Origin: Gibbula magus
Taxonomy: Eukaryota; Mollusca; Gastropoda; Trochida; Trochidae
DNA: 64,000 nucleotides
Assembly: GCA_936450465.1 (NCBI GenBank)
Contig: OW388296.1
Location: 47,567,750-47,631,749, forward strand
Direction of reading: 5' to 3'
Below are positions 1-13,000 of the stretch, piece after piece. A model generated the notes under the pieces. It saw only the letters and a program-made list of their open reading frames with translations, ran no database searches and was not told the origin of the DNA. The first letter of the stretch is position 1. Every line of letters begins with the position of its first letter. The position numbers and the translations under genes are program-made.

Positions 1-598
1 AAAACAACCAAGTAAAGCCTGCCTGTCTGAATCAATGTCATACATATATGGTGGTCTTTTTACTTTTTTTTTTTTTTTTTTTTTTTTAAGAGTCCAGAGC
101 GCAACCTGGATTTCTCAACTTTCTTATCCCGCAAGGATCAGAAAAATCAAGGTTTGAACCGAATCGGAGCAAAACGCGTTTTTTTTTTCCTGGTGTTAAA
201 AAAAAATTCAAATCAGTGTCCTTAGTTCTTATTGAGAGGTACAAACTCAAAAAGTGTCTTTTCCTGTCTTGCCATGTTTCTGCCATCATGTAACATGAGC
301 CCAAAAAAAATTTTTTTTTTACTGCATTTACAAATTGCTTCGAAACCGTTCCTGTAGTTATTATTGATAAGTGCAAAGCCCAAAAACGTTGTTTACAAAG
401 GTTCCATGCCCAAAGGTCAAAGCGGAAGTCTTGAAGACCTGCAGTATTGACGCGTCAATCCTAGTTATTATTATTATTATTGTTTACAGAGACAGAATGA
501 GGTTGCAGATATAAAACGATGTTTGATTTTGACAAAATAAGAATGTTAACGGTGTTGCAAACTTTCACTGGATCAAGTGAAATATACCGTTTATGTAA

Positions 599-647
599 CA
601 GAGGTTATGATACAAAATCTGACAGGAGTAACCTCTGTGGGTAGAGA
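599..647. repeat. Solo inverted-repeat fragment (ACAGAGGTTA...TAACCTCTGT)
   Basis: This short stretch is itself palindromic at its ends and matches the terminal repeats of 18930-19352 and 40760-41299. Confidence 0.6.
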
Positions 648-845
648 GGTGAGGTAAGGTGAGTTAGGGTTTAACATAGCTTTCGAGAGTATTTCGCTTA
701 TATCGCAGCTGCTAGTATTATGACAGGGAGAAAGCCTGCAACACCTTGTGGTTATGCATTGCGGTGAAACCTGCGAGCATCGGCTGGAACTAGCGAACCA
801 TGGGTGGTACTATGCTGAAATTCAGTGTAGCATTGCACCCATACT
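648..845 (-). mobile_element. tRNA-derived SINE, 5'-truncated copy
   Basis: This is the 3' body of the window's SINE family, read on the minus strand. It begins with the GAGGT-type tail and continues through the GCTGCTAGTATTATG, GGGAGAAAGCC and CTGGAACTAGCGAACCATGG blocks. The tRNA-like head is missing. Confidence 0.8.
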
Positions 846-1260
846 TGCACTGATACTTATTATACATACATATCTCTTTGAACCTATCACCTTTTAATTT
901 ACTTTCTCTTTCACATAAAGTCAAGAGGATCTAAAATCCACTATTTTTATCACATACTGATTATTGGGGGAATTCCATGTGATTCATAATTTGCTTTGGA
1001 GAAAAAGCAAGTCATTCGACAATCAGAAGTTTGAATCTCAATATTGCTTACTCATTGCTATATATAGCACACATTTTATCAACCAATGAAAAATCGTGAT
1101 TTAAAATTTAATGGTCACCGGTCTTCTCATCTAGGCACTGCCAATATTTCTCAATTAAGAGTAAAGTCCTACAATTTCAAAAATTCACACTCGTTTCGTA
1201 AAAGACATATGACACATTTCCTTGGGTAATAATCTCTATTTATCATCTCATATCACTCAC

Positions 1261-3971
1261 GTGTCCATATTTCTTCTCCGGGTGGTCGCCCGCACACTTG
1301 AAGTGCTGCCAGGAGTGCGTGTGAAGGTTACACACGTGAAGGTCGTTGCTGCTCGACTCACCGAACGGAACTCCCGTCCCTCCAAAGGCTATCAAGTTGT
1401 TGTTGTGTCTCACGGCTTTGAAAGTGTGGAACACAACATTTAAATCTTACACATATTTTAGTATTCAAATATCAGTATATAAATTACACATCAACTCCAA
1501 CATTACTAGAGCTGGGCAATATTGACATTGAAAAAAAGTTTGGGACATATTTAAATTGGAACAAAATGTACATATTTTTTTGCGCAAAAAACAGTCAGCG
1601 TTATTATTGTTTTTAATCAAGGATAAAGGAAAGAACAGCTTCTAGGATGTTCATTGATACTGGTTCAAAATTCACCTGCATGTGAGGCCAACTCAAGGGG
1701 CATAACTCCTGTGGTGTTGAGTTTCTTCCATTTCTTGGTGACAAAGTTAAACTGCCACAACTGCAAACAAAACAAAATAGAGCCATTGGCGCTGAAGCTT
1801 ATCAGGTATTGCATTATTCATTATTTCGAAGACAAAGACTAACATATAAGGTCTGACAGCAACTGTACAAATCATAATCCATATTGGTTAGTCTGTATAA
1901 AATTTAATCAACCTCAACCTTTGCATTCTTAGGGAAGAAAAACAAGTAGATTTAAAAGGCGGGTTCTATCTGGGCATTTTTTGTGGAAACAAAGTTCGAG
2001 AGGATATTCCCGTTTATACACATATATGCATATATACATGATAGTCAAATTGAAAGATACTAATGAAGGAAATATTGCGATGACTTTATATTTAACAACT
2101 TGATAAAGACAAGCACATATTATTTTTTAAAATATAAAGAATGGGAAACAGAGATATTTGTGGCATGCAAGAAAGGGGAATCTGTCTGATGACATGTCAG
2201 TCAATATTTTCAGAATCATTTCTGATATGTAATGTCGTTTATGAAAGGTTTTTCCAGCTATTGATATCATTTGTATCTGTACACAAAATAATTGTTGACT
2301 AAAACACTGAAACACTTAACCGTTTACTTGCGAACCACAGGTTAGTCCAGAAGAGAAATAGTTATCCACTCAGGCGAATCCAGGAGATGGAACTTAGTTT
2401 TATATATGTTGACAAAATAATCTTTACTAGAAACATTGAGACTCTTAACTTAAACATGATAAAGGTAGGGTTTTGTCGCCTTCTTGGAAATTTTGCATTA
2501 CGTGAAATGAAAACATGTTATATTGTATCCAATTTTGCAACTTTTTGATAACTAAAGACATACACTGATAGAGTATTCACAAAATAACGCATAACATGTA
2601 ATAAAACTAGTAAACAAGTTTTTCCGACTCGCAGCACCAATGAACGGCTCTAGTTCTCATTGTTTTATTTTTCAACAAATTTGCTTGTGTTTATCAAGTT
2701 GTGAAATATAAAGTCCTCAAAATGTTACCTTCATTAGTATCTTTCAATTTCACTGTGTTTTAATCATGTATTAATAGCATATATGTGTAAACAGGAATAT
2801 CCTCCTGAATTTCGTTTCCACAAAAATACCCTGTTATGGTATTTTTAAAAGCATATTATTATTTCTTGCTGGGTTGTGTGATATTTATGTTAAATGTTTT
2901 ATAATGTTTACCTCCTTAAATAGTGGATAGTATGTATCCTCAGTGTTCTGAACTTCCCAGTATTCAGGGTTGTATCCCCCAAGAGAGTACAGGTCACTGT
3001 CGGTCACTATGATTCGATGACCGCTTCTTGCTACTGGGATATTGTCATTCTGTTCCTTCTGTTCTTTCCCTTCTGAAGTGAAAAAGGAAACATATAAAAA
3101 AATCCAGGTGATTTTGAACCTGAGATTCTCAGCCTTATTGATTTCCCCATCCAACTAATCTTGACAGAGTGACATGAAGATAGTTATGTTGTACATGTAG
3201 TTGTACAGATGATTTCTTTGCGAAAAGTATTAAAAAGGACAATGCATACTATGTGCCAAGGATTATAATTCATATTAATGATACTTATATCCTTTAAATT
3301 ATGCTGTTTATTATTTCTTTTTTGTACAGGAGTAGATACATTATTGGATGTATTTTCTCAACACAAACACTGCATGCATTTGATATTGACATGAACACCC
3401 TAAATCGAACATAAAAAAAATTATTCCAAAGACATGATTATTGATAAAAAAGGATAAATGATTTATGTAAGGAATGCAGTGTTTCATGGACTCAGTCGGT
3501 TTATAGACACAAGGAATTCATAGAATCTGCCGGTTCATAGATGGTGGATTTGTAAACTGATCATGAAATAATTCGTTTGTTGAAATTTTAAAAAAAAAAA
3601 TTTATTTACTGGACACTAAATCAAAATGAGACTGAGCATCTGGAAGAGCTAAGTTTCTGTGTACCAGGACTAACACTATAACGTCAAATGTTTGACACTA
3701 GTAACAATGTCACACAAGTAACACAATCGAGTCATACAATACTGAATACATTTCATGAATCATTGTGAAATCGAATCTTGTTTTCCTTGTCAGTGAGGGA
3801 AAAGCATTTTAAAATATATTGACGTCAAATAAATTTACTAGCTTTATATTTCAATGTAAATATGCATAGCTTATACAAATATTTTAGTTAAAAAATAATT
3901 TTCATACGTGAACTGTTTGATTTCACCGGATCTACGTGAGAAAATTGGTAAACATCCATGGACAGCGCCAT
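1261..3971 (-). CDS. KLHDC10: Kelch domain-containing protein 10 (5' part, continues beyond window start)
   Basis: Four exons are visible in transcript order: 3971-3908 (probable first coding exon), 3072-2912, 1760-1676 and 1445-1261. Junctions are GT/AG and phases agree (64 nt; 161 nt; 85 nt; 185 nt). The exons encode kelch blades with the family signatures VARSGHR, LGGYNPEYW, YPLFKE, LWQFNFVTKKWKKL, MPLELAS, AFGGTGVPFGESSSND and HVCNLHTHSWQ, which align in order with vertebrate KLHDC10. That family serves as a substrate receptor of CUL2-Elongin B/C ubiquitin ligases and recognises C-terminal degrons; this is family knowledge. The remaining blades and C-terminus lie beyond position 1. The assigned start at 3971 gives a short N-terminus, MALSMDVYQFSHVDP, without the long Gly-rich leader of the human protein. 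It rests on open frame, splice phase and promoter geometry, so it is the least certain exon. The gene is head-to-head with ZC3HC1. Confidence 0.85.
1960..2850. mobile_element. Foldback element in KLHDC10 intron (about 890 bp)
   Basis: The left arm (about 1960-2190) and right arm (about 2640-2850) are inverted versions of one another. The left arm reads TTCTATCTGGGCATTTTTT, GGATATTCC, then CATATATG. The right arm carries the complement of the same blocks. The left boundary TTAAAAGGCGGGTTCTATC matches the start of the element at 34563. It lies between two KLHDC10 exons. Confidence 0.65.
3908..3971 (-). CDS. KLHDC10: Probable first coding exon of KLHDC10
   Basis: On the minus strand an ATG at 3971 opens a 21-codon frame plus one base, ending at a GTATGA donor just below 3908. 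The one leftover base joins in phase with the two leading bases of the exon at 3072-2912, whose AG acceptor is preceded by CACTTC. The start sits in AAGATGGCGC, a YY1-like context. No family-specific residues are visible in this short peptide, so transcript data would be needed to exclude another upstream exon. Confidence 0.5.
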
Positions 3972-4080
3972 CTTGATTTTACCACTTTTGTGACAGCATC
4001 AACTATTGGTTGCACGTTTTCCTCTGACCAATCAAACTCCTTCTCTTCGGAAAAGGAAGTGGCACCTATTTTAAAGCATC
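3972..4080. promoter_or_regulatory. Compact bidirectional promoter between KLHDC10 and ZC3HC1
   Basis: Only 109 bp separate the two proposed start codons. The gap holds a CCAAT box on the plus strand (gaccaatc, about 4027) and one on the minus strand (attgg, about 4003), one facing each gene. No TATA box is visible. Both start codons lie in YY1-like sequence: AAGATGGCGC for KLHDC10 on the minus strand and ATCATGGCGGCG for ZC3HC1 on the plus strand. The 5' untranslated regions must be very short or overlap the opposite gene. Confidence 0.65.
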
Positions 4081-7000
4081 ATGGCGGCGAACAAGTGCCC
4101 GGTTACACCAGAGCGTGTGAGAAAAATCCTTTCTACATTTCTAAGTGAAGAAACGAAAAAACACACGTCAGATGGGTGAGTTTAAAAGTCTTTAGGGCAA
4201 ACCTTGATAAAGTGGTGAACGTAAGCAAACGTTAAGATCGCGATCACTGTTTGTTACAAGGAAAATGACTTGAGATTCTCAAGCTAAGTCTTCAGACAAA
4301 ATGGGGTAGGCTAACAGTTCCACCCTAGACATTACATTGATTTTTGTATGGCAGTTCCTGACATATACCTCACATTTTTGCCTGAAAAGATAATTTGCTA
4401 AAGGCCTAAATGACTCAACATTGGGAAAATGTATAATGACTAGAAATATGTTGTGAATTGTTTGAAGAATCTTGTTCAATCAGAAATCCCTAAGTAATGG
4501 AAGGAAATGTGTAAATTTTGAAGAAAATCCATCCAAATTTGAAAGAAATGCACCCATAACGGAAGAAAAAGCATCCTTCTCAAAACAAACACAGCAATAT
4601 GGATGATTCTGCGGTAATAACCCCCTCGGTCTTGTCAGAAGAAACAATGGCCGTATTTGAAGGAACATTAGTAATTTCCATGAATTTTTGGCCGAAGCTT
4701 GAAATGAACACATCTTAAAATGGCCGTCACATGAACAATTTCCCGTTTCCATTAGTAATGTTTTACTTCATATTTTTTATATGTATCTTAGGGGGGACCT
4801 GAGAAATGTCCATCTGCTTTTTGTTTCCCGCTTAGGCCTATAGTCTAGGTGAGTGAGATAAAAACTAATAACCACTAACACTTAGCACTAGTCCGGTAGC
4901 CCATGGCTAGTGAAAAAGAAGCTGGGCTAGTATGGTGTAAAACTGGTAGTCCGAAGAACTAGTTAAAATTTGAGGTGAATTGATCATGGAGATGTATTTG
5001 GCAAGATGGAATAAGTCTGGACTAGTACTTTTAGAAATGCACTAGTCCGAATGGCTACTGCATTGAAAAGGTTAATTTTGACCCCTGCGTGTCATTTACA
5101 TTGGATAAAACATATTAAGGCTGTGCAATATTATTGCAATATCAATATATTGCAATACAGAGTTGTGCAATACACGTATTGCAATACGATTTTCATATCG
5201 CAATATATTGCACCAACAAATATTGAGTCAAATTTATTCATTTATCTTGTAAAAGGCACATTTACTGGCTTAACTTGTATTAAGAAAACTATTTTAAGTG
5301 CTAGGTTGTGTGTTGGATTGTATTACAAATGACCTTTTTAAAGATCTGAAAGTCTTTTTATCAAATATGTCATGTTTAAACTGCAAAAAGAAGTATAGAA
5401 GTTGAATGTAGAGTTCATTTAGCATGTTGCAATATCATTGGCACTAGTTAAAATGGTTTCTAGAGAAATATCTCATTGTCAGATGATCTTGCAATATATT
5501 GTGGTACATATTGCAATACATTACAGTTCAGCAACTGAGGCAATACACAGCCCTAAAACATATATTCCGTTTTTACAGTGTGATTTGCAAACAGTCACTT
5601 TTAATCAGACTGACCTTTTTTATGGCCTAGGAATAACAATGCGTATCGTGTATAGAAATATTAATCTATGTTCAGGGAGGAACAAACAGAGGAAGCTCAA
5701 CAATCATCACCCGAGAAAAGCAAGGATGCAGCTTCACAGAAACAACAAGAAAGTCTCAACCCAAGGAGCAGAGAATCTTTCTTCAAGAGAGTGGAAACAT
5801 TTTCCGTATCTTTGCCATTTTGCTGATATTTATCTTAAGTGACAGTCTTTCACACAACACAAATTTAACCCTCGTACAACTTAATGGGGTTTATTGAACC
5901 CCAGCTGTATGCTTTTTACCTGTATTTCATAAATACATTTAGCTAAGTTAACCTGCTTTTGTGCATTCAAATTAACCATATTTACACAAGAAAAAAATAT
6001 TGATGCTGGTTTATCTTTATAACTTACAAATGTACATAAAGTCACACACCCCCTTCACCACACAGTGGACCCTAGTGTTAAAAAGGTCACGAATGGCATA
6101 TATATAGAAACATCACGATGCTTTTCTTATATGTATCTTAAATAATTTGGATGTATACCATTTTAATGTAAAAAAAACTTTTAAACTTTTGGGTGTGAAA
6201 TAATAGACAGAAATGAGTCATTGCAGGTTCCACTGCAGTACATAGTCCGTGGCGTTTCTGGCCATCACCCTGTCATAATACTAGCAGTCGTGATAAGTGA
6301 AATACTCATGAAAGCGTCGTTGAACACTAAATCTTCTCACCTCATCTCATCTCATCTCTGTGGCAAGAAAAAAAATTGAAAAAATTTGAACCCAGCTCTT
6401 CTGTATTATCAGAGGAAAGTACGTCATTGATTTATTCTATGATGATGATGTATTAATTGTCATTTAGTAACTGCGTTTACCAAACTAATGTAAAATCTCA
6501 TTGTTATCAAAATATATATGTTTTCAAGTGTAAATCCTTGAAAATTTGAAGAAAGTCTCAATGTATATATATTGATCAAACAGTTGTCTAAATATGATTT
6601 ATTTTAGCATATGTGTCTTCCTAAGTTTCAATCCTTAACTGAATGTTAGCCCCTGACATGGTTTGCCAAACCAGAGGAGTTATCTGCCCTTGTATGTGCG
6701 CAGTATGGCTGGGAGAATACAGAGATAGACATGCTGAAATGTGTCAGCTGTAGAGCGTTACTATGCGGGAAACTACCATCCAACACAGACAGAGTGGCAT
6801 GTAAGTTGAAAAGTTATACTTTTTTCAAGCTTTAAAGTGGGAGTTCTATCGGGAGTATCCGCCATATTGTTTTTGGCCTTGCCAAAAATGAAAAACACAC
6901 TATATCTTTTTATTTAATGATAAAACATATATGATAGAATATCCATGAAGCAACAAACAATTTATTATTTTCAAGGTTGTGATCATTCGAAACGACTGTG

Positions 7001-10000
7001 TGTGATCTTTTAATCATGACAAATGCTAGCATTTGAATTGACAGTGTATAAAAGAATCTTGAAAACTAGCAAATTTAAAAGTACAACTTTTGTTATTTAT
7101 TATGAAAATTTAGAAAAACAGAAGTACCGGGCCAAACAAAAAATTGCCATGTTACTGGCTGTTTTACACCCTGGTTTGGGATGTTGATTAAACTATGAAT
7201 GTACCTAATCTACTATCTTGTGCTTAAGTGTTGTTTTCCTGTAAGGGTCCTGTTTTATGGTCCAGTTTCAGAATTATATGGTATTGGCACTTTATAACTT
7301 GATAAATATGACAAACATTTAATAATTTACTAATACCCTGTCCAGATAAGGAGGGATGTAGAAGATTGAAGGAATCCATCACATCGGCTCACGAGAAGTT
7401 GTGTTCCTGGTCAACGAACCCAGCTCCAGGTTGGTAAAATCTTGTTACCTTAAAGTTCACGTGTAATGCATTTTTCACAAGAATGACAGTTTATTACCTC
7501 TACGTACGGTGAAAATGTATAAATCGTAATCAATTGAGCATAAAGTCAAGACAATATACACTTGTAATTGATTATAATGACAATTTTAATTTACCCATTT
7601 TCACAATGCACAGTGAATGTGACTGATTAACCACAGACGAGGGTCGTCTGTGACCCGCCAGACAGCTGGCATTATTACTACTGCTAGATGAATTTATGAG
7701 GTGTGTTAAATCGCCAAAAACACATGTTTATGCAATAATAATCTAATTATACCCCCGCTACGAAGTAAGCGGGGGTATATAGTGGTCCTTACGTCTGGTC
7801 AATTTTTAGCTCATCAGACCTGAAAGGCCCGATGGGCTTATGGCATGGCATGGTGTCCGGCTTCCGGCCATTCATCCGTAAACTTTTCGCTTTTTCGACT
7901 TCTTCTCCAGAACCAATGACTCCACAGAGCTGAAATTTTATGTGCAGACTCCTTGGCCAATGGGGATTCTAAATTGTAGATCTTGTGACCCCCTGACCCC
8001 AAATAGGGTCACAGGGGTCACAACCTTAAAAACCTAATTCATCTTCTTCTCCAGTTCCAAAAGGTCTAGAGAGCTGAAAAGTTGTGTGCAGACTCCTTGG
8101 GTAATGGGGATTCTAAATTGAAGATTTCGTGACCACTTGACCTCAAATGGGGTCACAGGGGTCACAACCTTAAAAACCTATTTTCATCTTCTCTTCCGGT
8201 GCCAAAAGGTCTAGAGAGCTGAAAAGTTGTCTGCAGGCCCCTTGGCTAATGGGGATTCTTAATTGTAGATTTCTTGACCCTGTGACCTCAATTGGGGTCA
8301 CAGGAGTCAAAACCTTAAAAACCTATTTTCATCCCATTCTCCAGTTCAAAAAGGTCTTGAGAGCTGAAAAGTTGTGTGCAGTCTCCTTGGCTAATGGGGA
8401 TTCTAAATTGTAGATTTCATGACCCCCCTGACCCCAAATATGGATCACTGGGTCACAACCTATAAAAAATACCAATGTAGCAAGCTTTGAACAGTTCTCT
8501 TGAGATTTTATGTGCTCTTCACCTCAGACTAAGGGAGGTAATCCCAAATGTCTGAGTTCTAACTTTGAGAAATGGTTCTTGAGAAAGAAGTTGTTTGTAA
8601 TATTTGTTTTGTAAGCCAATAACTTTTTATCATATTTCATATGTAAATATTAATATTTTATCAGTATTGAATGCCTGATGAGCTACAGAGCCAATGGATT
8701 TTTTTTCTTGTTGTCATCTGCGGAATTACCTAGTTTGATATCTAAACATTGGATTTATGGAAAATTTAAGTTGGTTTATTGAAGATTTGTTCAAAATGTT
8801 GCGATATTACATTGAATTATGCCTATCACCGATATTGAGATTACTCCATTGACGTCACAGGAGTCATCGCTTTAGGGACCACATACCTACAAATTTTCCT
8901 TCTGGTCGCCGGGGCTAAATTAGGCGTTTTTTTAAAAAGCCACATATCAGTAGTTTATGGACCTATTTCAGAAATTTAAAATCAAGCAATTGTCAAATTG
9001 ACATCCCATTATAATTCATTACATCTATCCTTTAAGACTTTATCTTAGAGAAAATATTTTTGGTGTTACTTAACTTAATTTGTTGCATTTATGTTTTTAT
9101 ATCTTACCAAAAATTTCAGACTGGTACATGCAAGTCCCACACTACGACCCCGTACAAGTTCGTCAAGAATTTCAACAACGTTACAACACACTGAAAGCAG
9201 TTAAGGAAACGTTACCAGAAATCAACTTCGAAAAACTTTCATCATTTGTAAGTCAATAATCATTGATTAAATATAAAATTATGATAAACTTGTATTTGAT
9301 GATACCATTAGAAGTCCAATGAATACATGTGAGGTATAATAACAAAACAAATCTCTTTCCATGACAATTTCAAGTGAGAAGAGCTTAATGAAGTCATTTA
9401 TTCCAACTTTATCTCTGTTACAAGCGGAAAGCTCTCTTTGCTAGAAATAAAGAATCCTGATTGTTTGCAATTAAAGTTAGTTGTACAATCAGCTTTCCAT
9501 TCGGCTGATGCCATAAAGAAGACCCGAGTTCCTTTTCCTGTGTAATGTGCACTTATTTTTTACAAGACAGAAGTCAATCAGAAACTTTAAAACGTTTTTG
9601 ATAGAATATAATTAAGGACAGAATTGTGTTGCTAATTTTCTCTGCAAGGGGATTTGGAAAGAAATTACTTGAGCAGACATGCCTACCCTTACGATTTTGG
9701 CGTAAGCCTTACTATTTTTTTGGTCAAATTACAACCTTACGAGCGAGTAGAAAAAAAATCGATAAAATCAAATAAATCAAAATAAATTTTATTTTATTTC
9801 TCTTTTCCATAAACCGTCTGTATTTCTAATAAATTCTGTGTGTGAACTTACCTCTGTTTGTCATGTATTAACTGTTTTGATGAACGAAAAGCTAGTAATA
9901 CTTATGTAAACACAAATCAACAGTTACTGTCAAAAAACCAGGAAGTAAACAAATTGATAAATATGGCAGTGCGCATGACTGTTCAATTATCCATTCGTAA

Positions 10001-13000
10001 TAATTCTGTTAAACCGAGTTTGTCTCGAAGCAACTAAACTTTATTTGTTATAATTACTGTAGTGCTCATAAAATAGTTACCTTACTATTAATTTGCTGAA
10101 ATTACTATTTTTTAAAGGTGGTCCTACTATTTCTTACAAAAAGGGGTAGGCATGTCTGCTTGAATGAGTAACTCCCACCGGTAGAGATTGTAAATATTTC
10201 TGTAATTAGTTTCATGGTGACTGTAACTTGTTTCACTGTGCCAGGGCTTTGACACGTACCGATGTGGGAAGCTGACGTACACTCTGGACCAGAACAGCGA
10301 GACAGACATGAAGAAAGCTGCTGCTCTCGCAGTCACCGGCTGGACAATACAGTAAGTATAGCGATCACTTTATTATCAATTTTCAACTAAACAGGTGAGG
10401 ATACTTGATAGTTTGTTTCAGGTCAAGGGTCACATGTGCTTTCATGTTTCGTTAAAACACCGGAAATATGACTTGAGGTTTGATTGCATGCATATGTATT
10501 AACGAATTAACGGTTGGTTTCGTGAAGCGCTTATGGCTGCTCCGAAATACAATTCCGTCAGGGTAATAATGTCAGCGCCTTGAGAAACTGCTGAGTAGTT
10601 TGATAAGTGCGCCTAAACTTTCATCACTTTCATCATAACCAAAAAAATGTCTGTGTCACGAATTTAATTCATCGTTTATATGTGTGACTTGTTAGGAGAA
10701 GAATATCTACACTACCCTCAATGGCTATGGCATAACATATTTGAGGAAACGAAGTTACCAAGTTGAGTTTATGTAAATTATATCGCTATTGAAAACAAGT
10801 TCCTTGGAATTTAAAATGCTTATTTAGAAGGTACATATCATTTGGTCCATGATTTGAACTTTTGATGAACTTTGTACAATGAAATTAATTGAAATTTCTC
10901 GTCTATCTTGACGCAAACTCGCCTGTAAACTTGCTTGTGTAAACTTACTCAAACTAGCACTGTCGGTAAATCGTAGTTGGTAAACATTGATTTTAAATTT
11001 TTAACTATTTTATGCATGTTATTGATAAATTAATAATTACAGTTAATTGCTATTGTGTTATGTTTAATAGTATGCAATGGATGAAGAAGCAACAAATCGT
11101 AATACTTTCTCATACTTTATTCATAAAAAAATTTTTACTTCCGGGTTCGTCTTTTTGGGTCAAAGATGAAATGTCCGACTGGCAAAAATTTTGAATCTGC
11201 ATCCCTGGTTTTACCTGATGACGTATAAACTTAAAAAATAATGCTTTGTCTAAAAAAAATTAATCACTTATAATATTTCAGTGAGGGTAAGATTACACTG
11301 GTCTGTGAACACTGCCGGCGGCAAGCTGGTATGTGGAACTTCAAGTGTACCGCGGCAAGGACGACAGAGTTGGAGGAGGAGTCAGATCCGCCTTTCAAGA
11401 GACAGAAATTTGTACGTTTTATTTTTCTTGATATTTTAGACTTGTAGCCAATTATTTCCTTAACACTCTGACTGAATAGAAACATAAATGTACCAATAAT
11501 GAAATCTACTATTGAGAATTGGAGCTTAGAAATTGGTTGTACATTTGTAAAGGATCATTTATTGTATGACCTCAGGGGAATATCACATATCAAATCCATT
11601 ATCACAGTTATCAAGTTCACAGTTTTTGGATAACATGTTATTCCATTGATCAGAGTGAAAATAGCATGTTATCATTACTCAATCTGAAGAGTTTGCCATC
11701 TTAAAACAGTTATTTATGTGAAAATGATCTAGTTTGCATATAATCATATGATAACATCACATATTTGCAGTTAAAGTGTTATTATCCCCCGCCACAAAGT
11801 GGAAGGGGGATATAGGTTTGGACTCCGTCCGTCCGTGTTTCCGTCCGTCCGTCCGTCCGAGATAAAGGGGACAGCTTTTCTCAGGAACCGTTTAAGATAG
11901 GGTTACCAAACAGCCCTCATGCTAAGGTTTTTTGCCTAGGAGCCAAGTGGCTCCTACTAAAATAAAAACAGGAGCCAAATTACAAATTTTAGGAGCCAAA
12001 ACAATCAGCATGAAAACTGTGAATGTCTTTATAAAGCACCGCTATCATATTTGTATTATAGTACCTAAGTACCTAAGTAATATTGTATCTGTTAATTATA
12101 TTCCTATTGCAAACTCAATCAAAGGTTTACAGTTAACTTTTATATGTTCTAAGATAGAAATTGTTGTTGATGTTCTGAGACTGAATTAATAATTATTAAC
12201 AGGTAAATGCAAATAAATCACTCCATGTAAACAAAGAGAGCCTGTTATATGGTCATGAGGTGTTGAAAATTTAATTGAACGGCTATCATCAACAGTTGAA
12301 CATTTTAACATTTGTATTAATGAGATGGAACATTTCCTATAATTATGTTGTTGGTAATTTTTATCATGTTATTTTTTTATCTTCAACAATTATGAAATTA
12401 AAATACCGGTAGCTTACACATTCTATAAATATTTTACCAAGGCCCTATGAACACGTAGCAATTATGAGGAATGAACAATGTTGAATGATTACGAGAACTC
12501 GCGGCTTGGATAATAAATATGTCATCACTTGTCTCAGAAATCCTTTAACAAGTTTGAAATTGATAAAATGGTCTGTTAAAGTTGAAGAAACAGTTGATAA
12601 CTGAATAAATATACGCCTACCCATCGTCAGTTCTGAGTTTAGTAAATGACAAGCCACGGAAGCAAATTGATCTTTGACCCAGTTCTCTCCGAGAATGCAT
12701 TGTGCTGTCAGATTGGATTGACTATGGGACGTCGTGCCACTTCGTTCCTAGTTTCATTTTGTAAAATCTATTGTCTTTTCATCAAAACTAATTTACTTAG
12801 ATTTCATTCCCCGCTATGCATACAGTTATGCATACAGCAAAATAAAACCGACTAAATCTATTTTTAGCACTGAAAGTACGAGAGCTGTTCCACTAAGCGT
12901 CGGTTACGATAGATGTTTTGTTTATTTTTCTAAGCACTGACAATCATTTCATGCATGGCTATTAGATTCTGCAATTGTTTAAAAAAGATAAAGCATGCCT

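Larger units (their letters stand above)
1..1260. other. KLHDC10 intron, repeat-bearing, no exon seen
   Basis: This intron follows the donor at 1260 and reaches the left edge. It holds a long poly-T run at about 64-87, a solitary inverted-repeat fragment (599-647) of the element found complete at 40760-41299, and a SINE tail (648-845). I looked for the next kelch blade on the minus strand and saw none. The short open frame at 86-376 is low-complexity and resembles no protein. Confidence 0.6.

Noticed and set aside
86..376. 96-residue open frame at the left edge
   Set aside because: The peptide is Lys-rich from homopolymer runs and matches no kelch blade expected next in KLHDC10.
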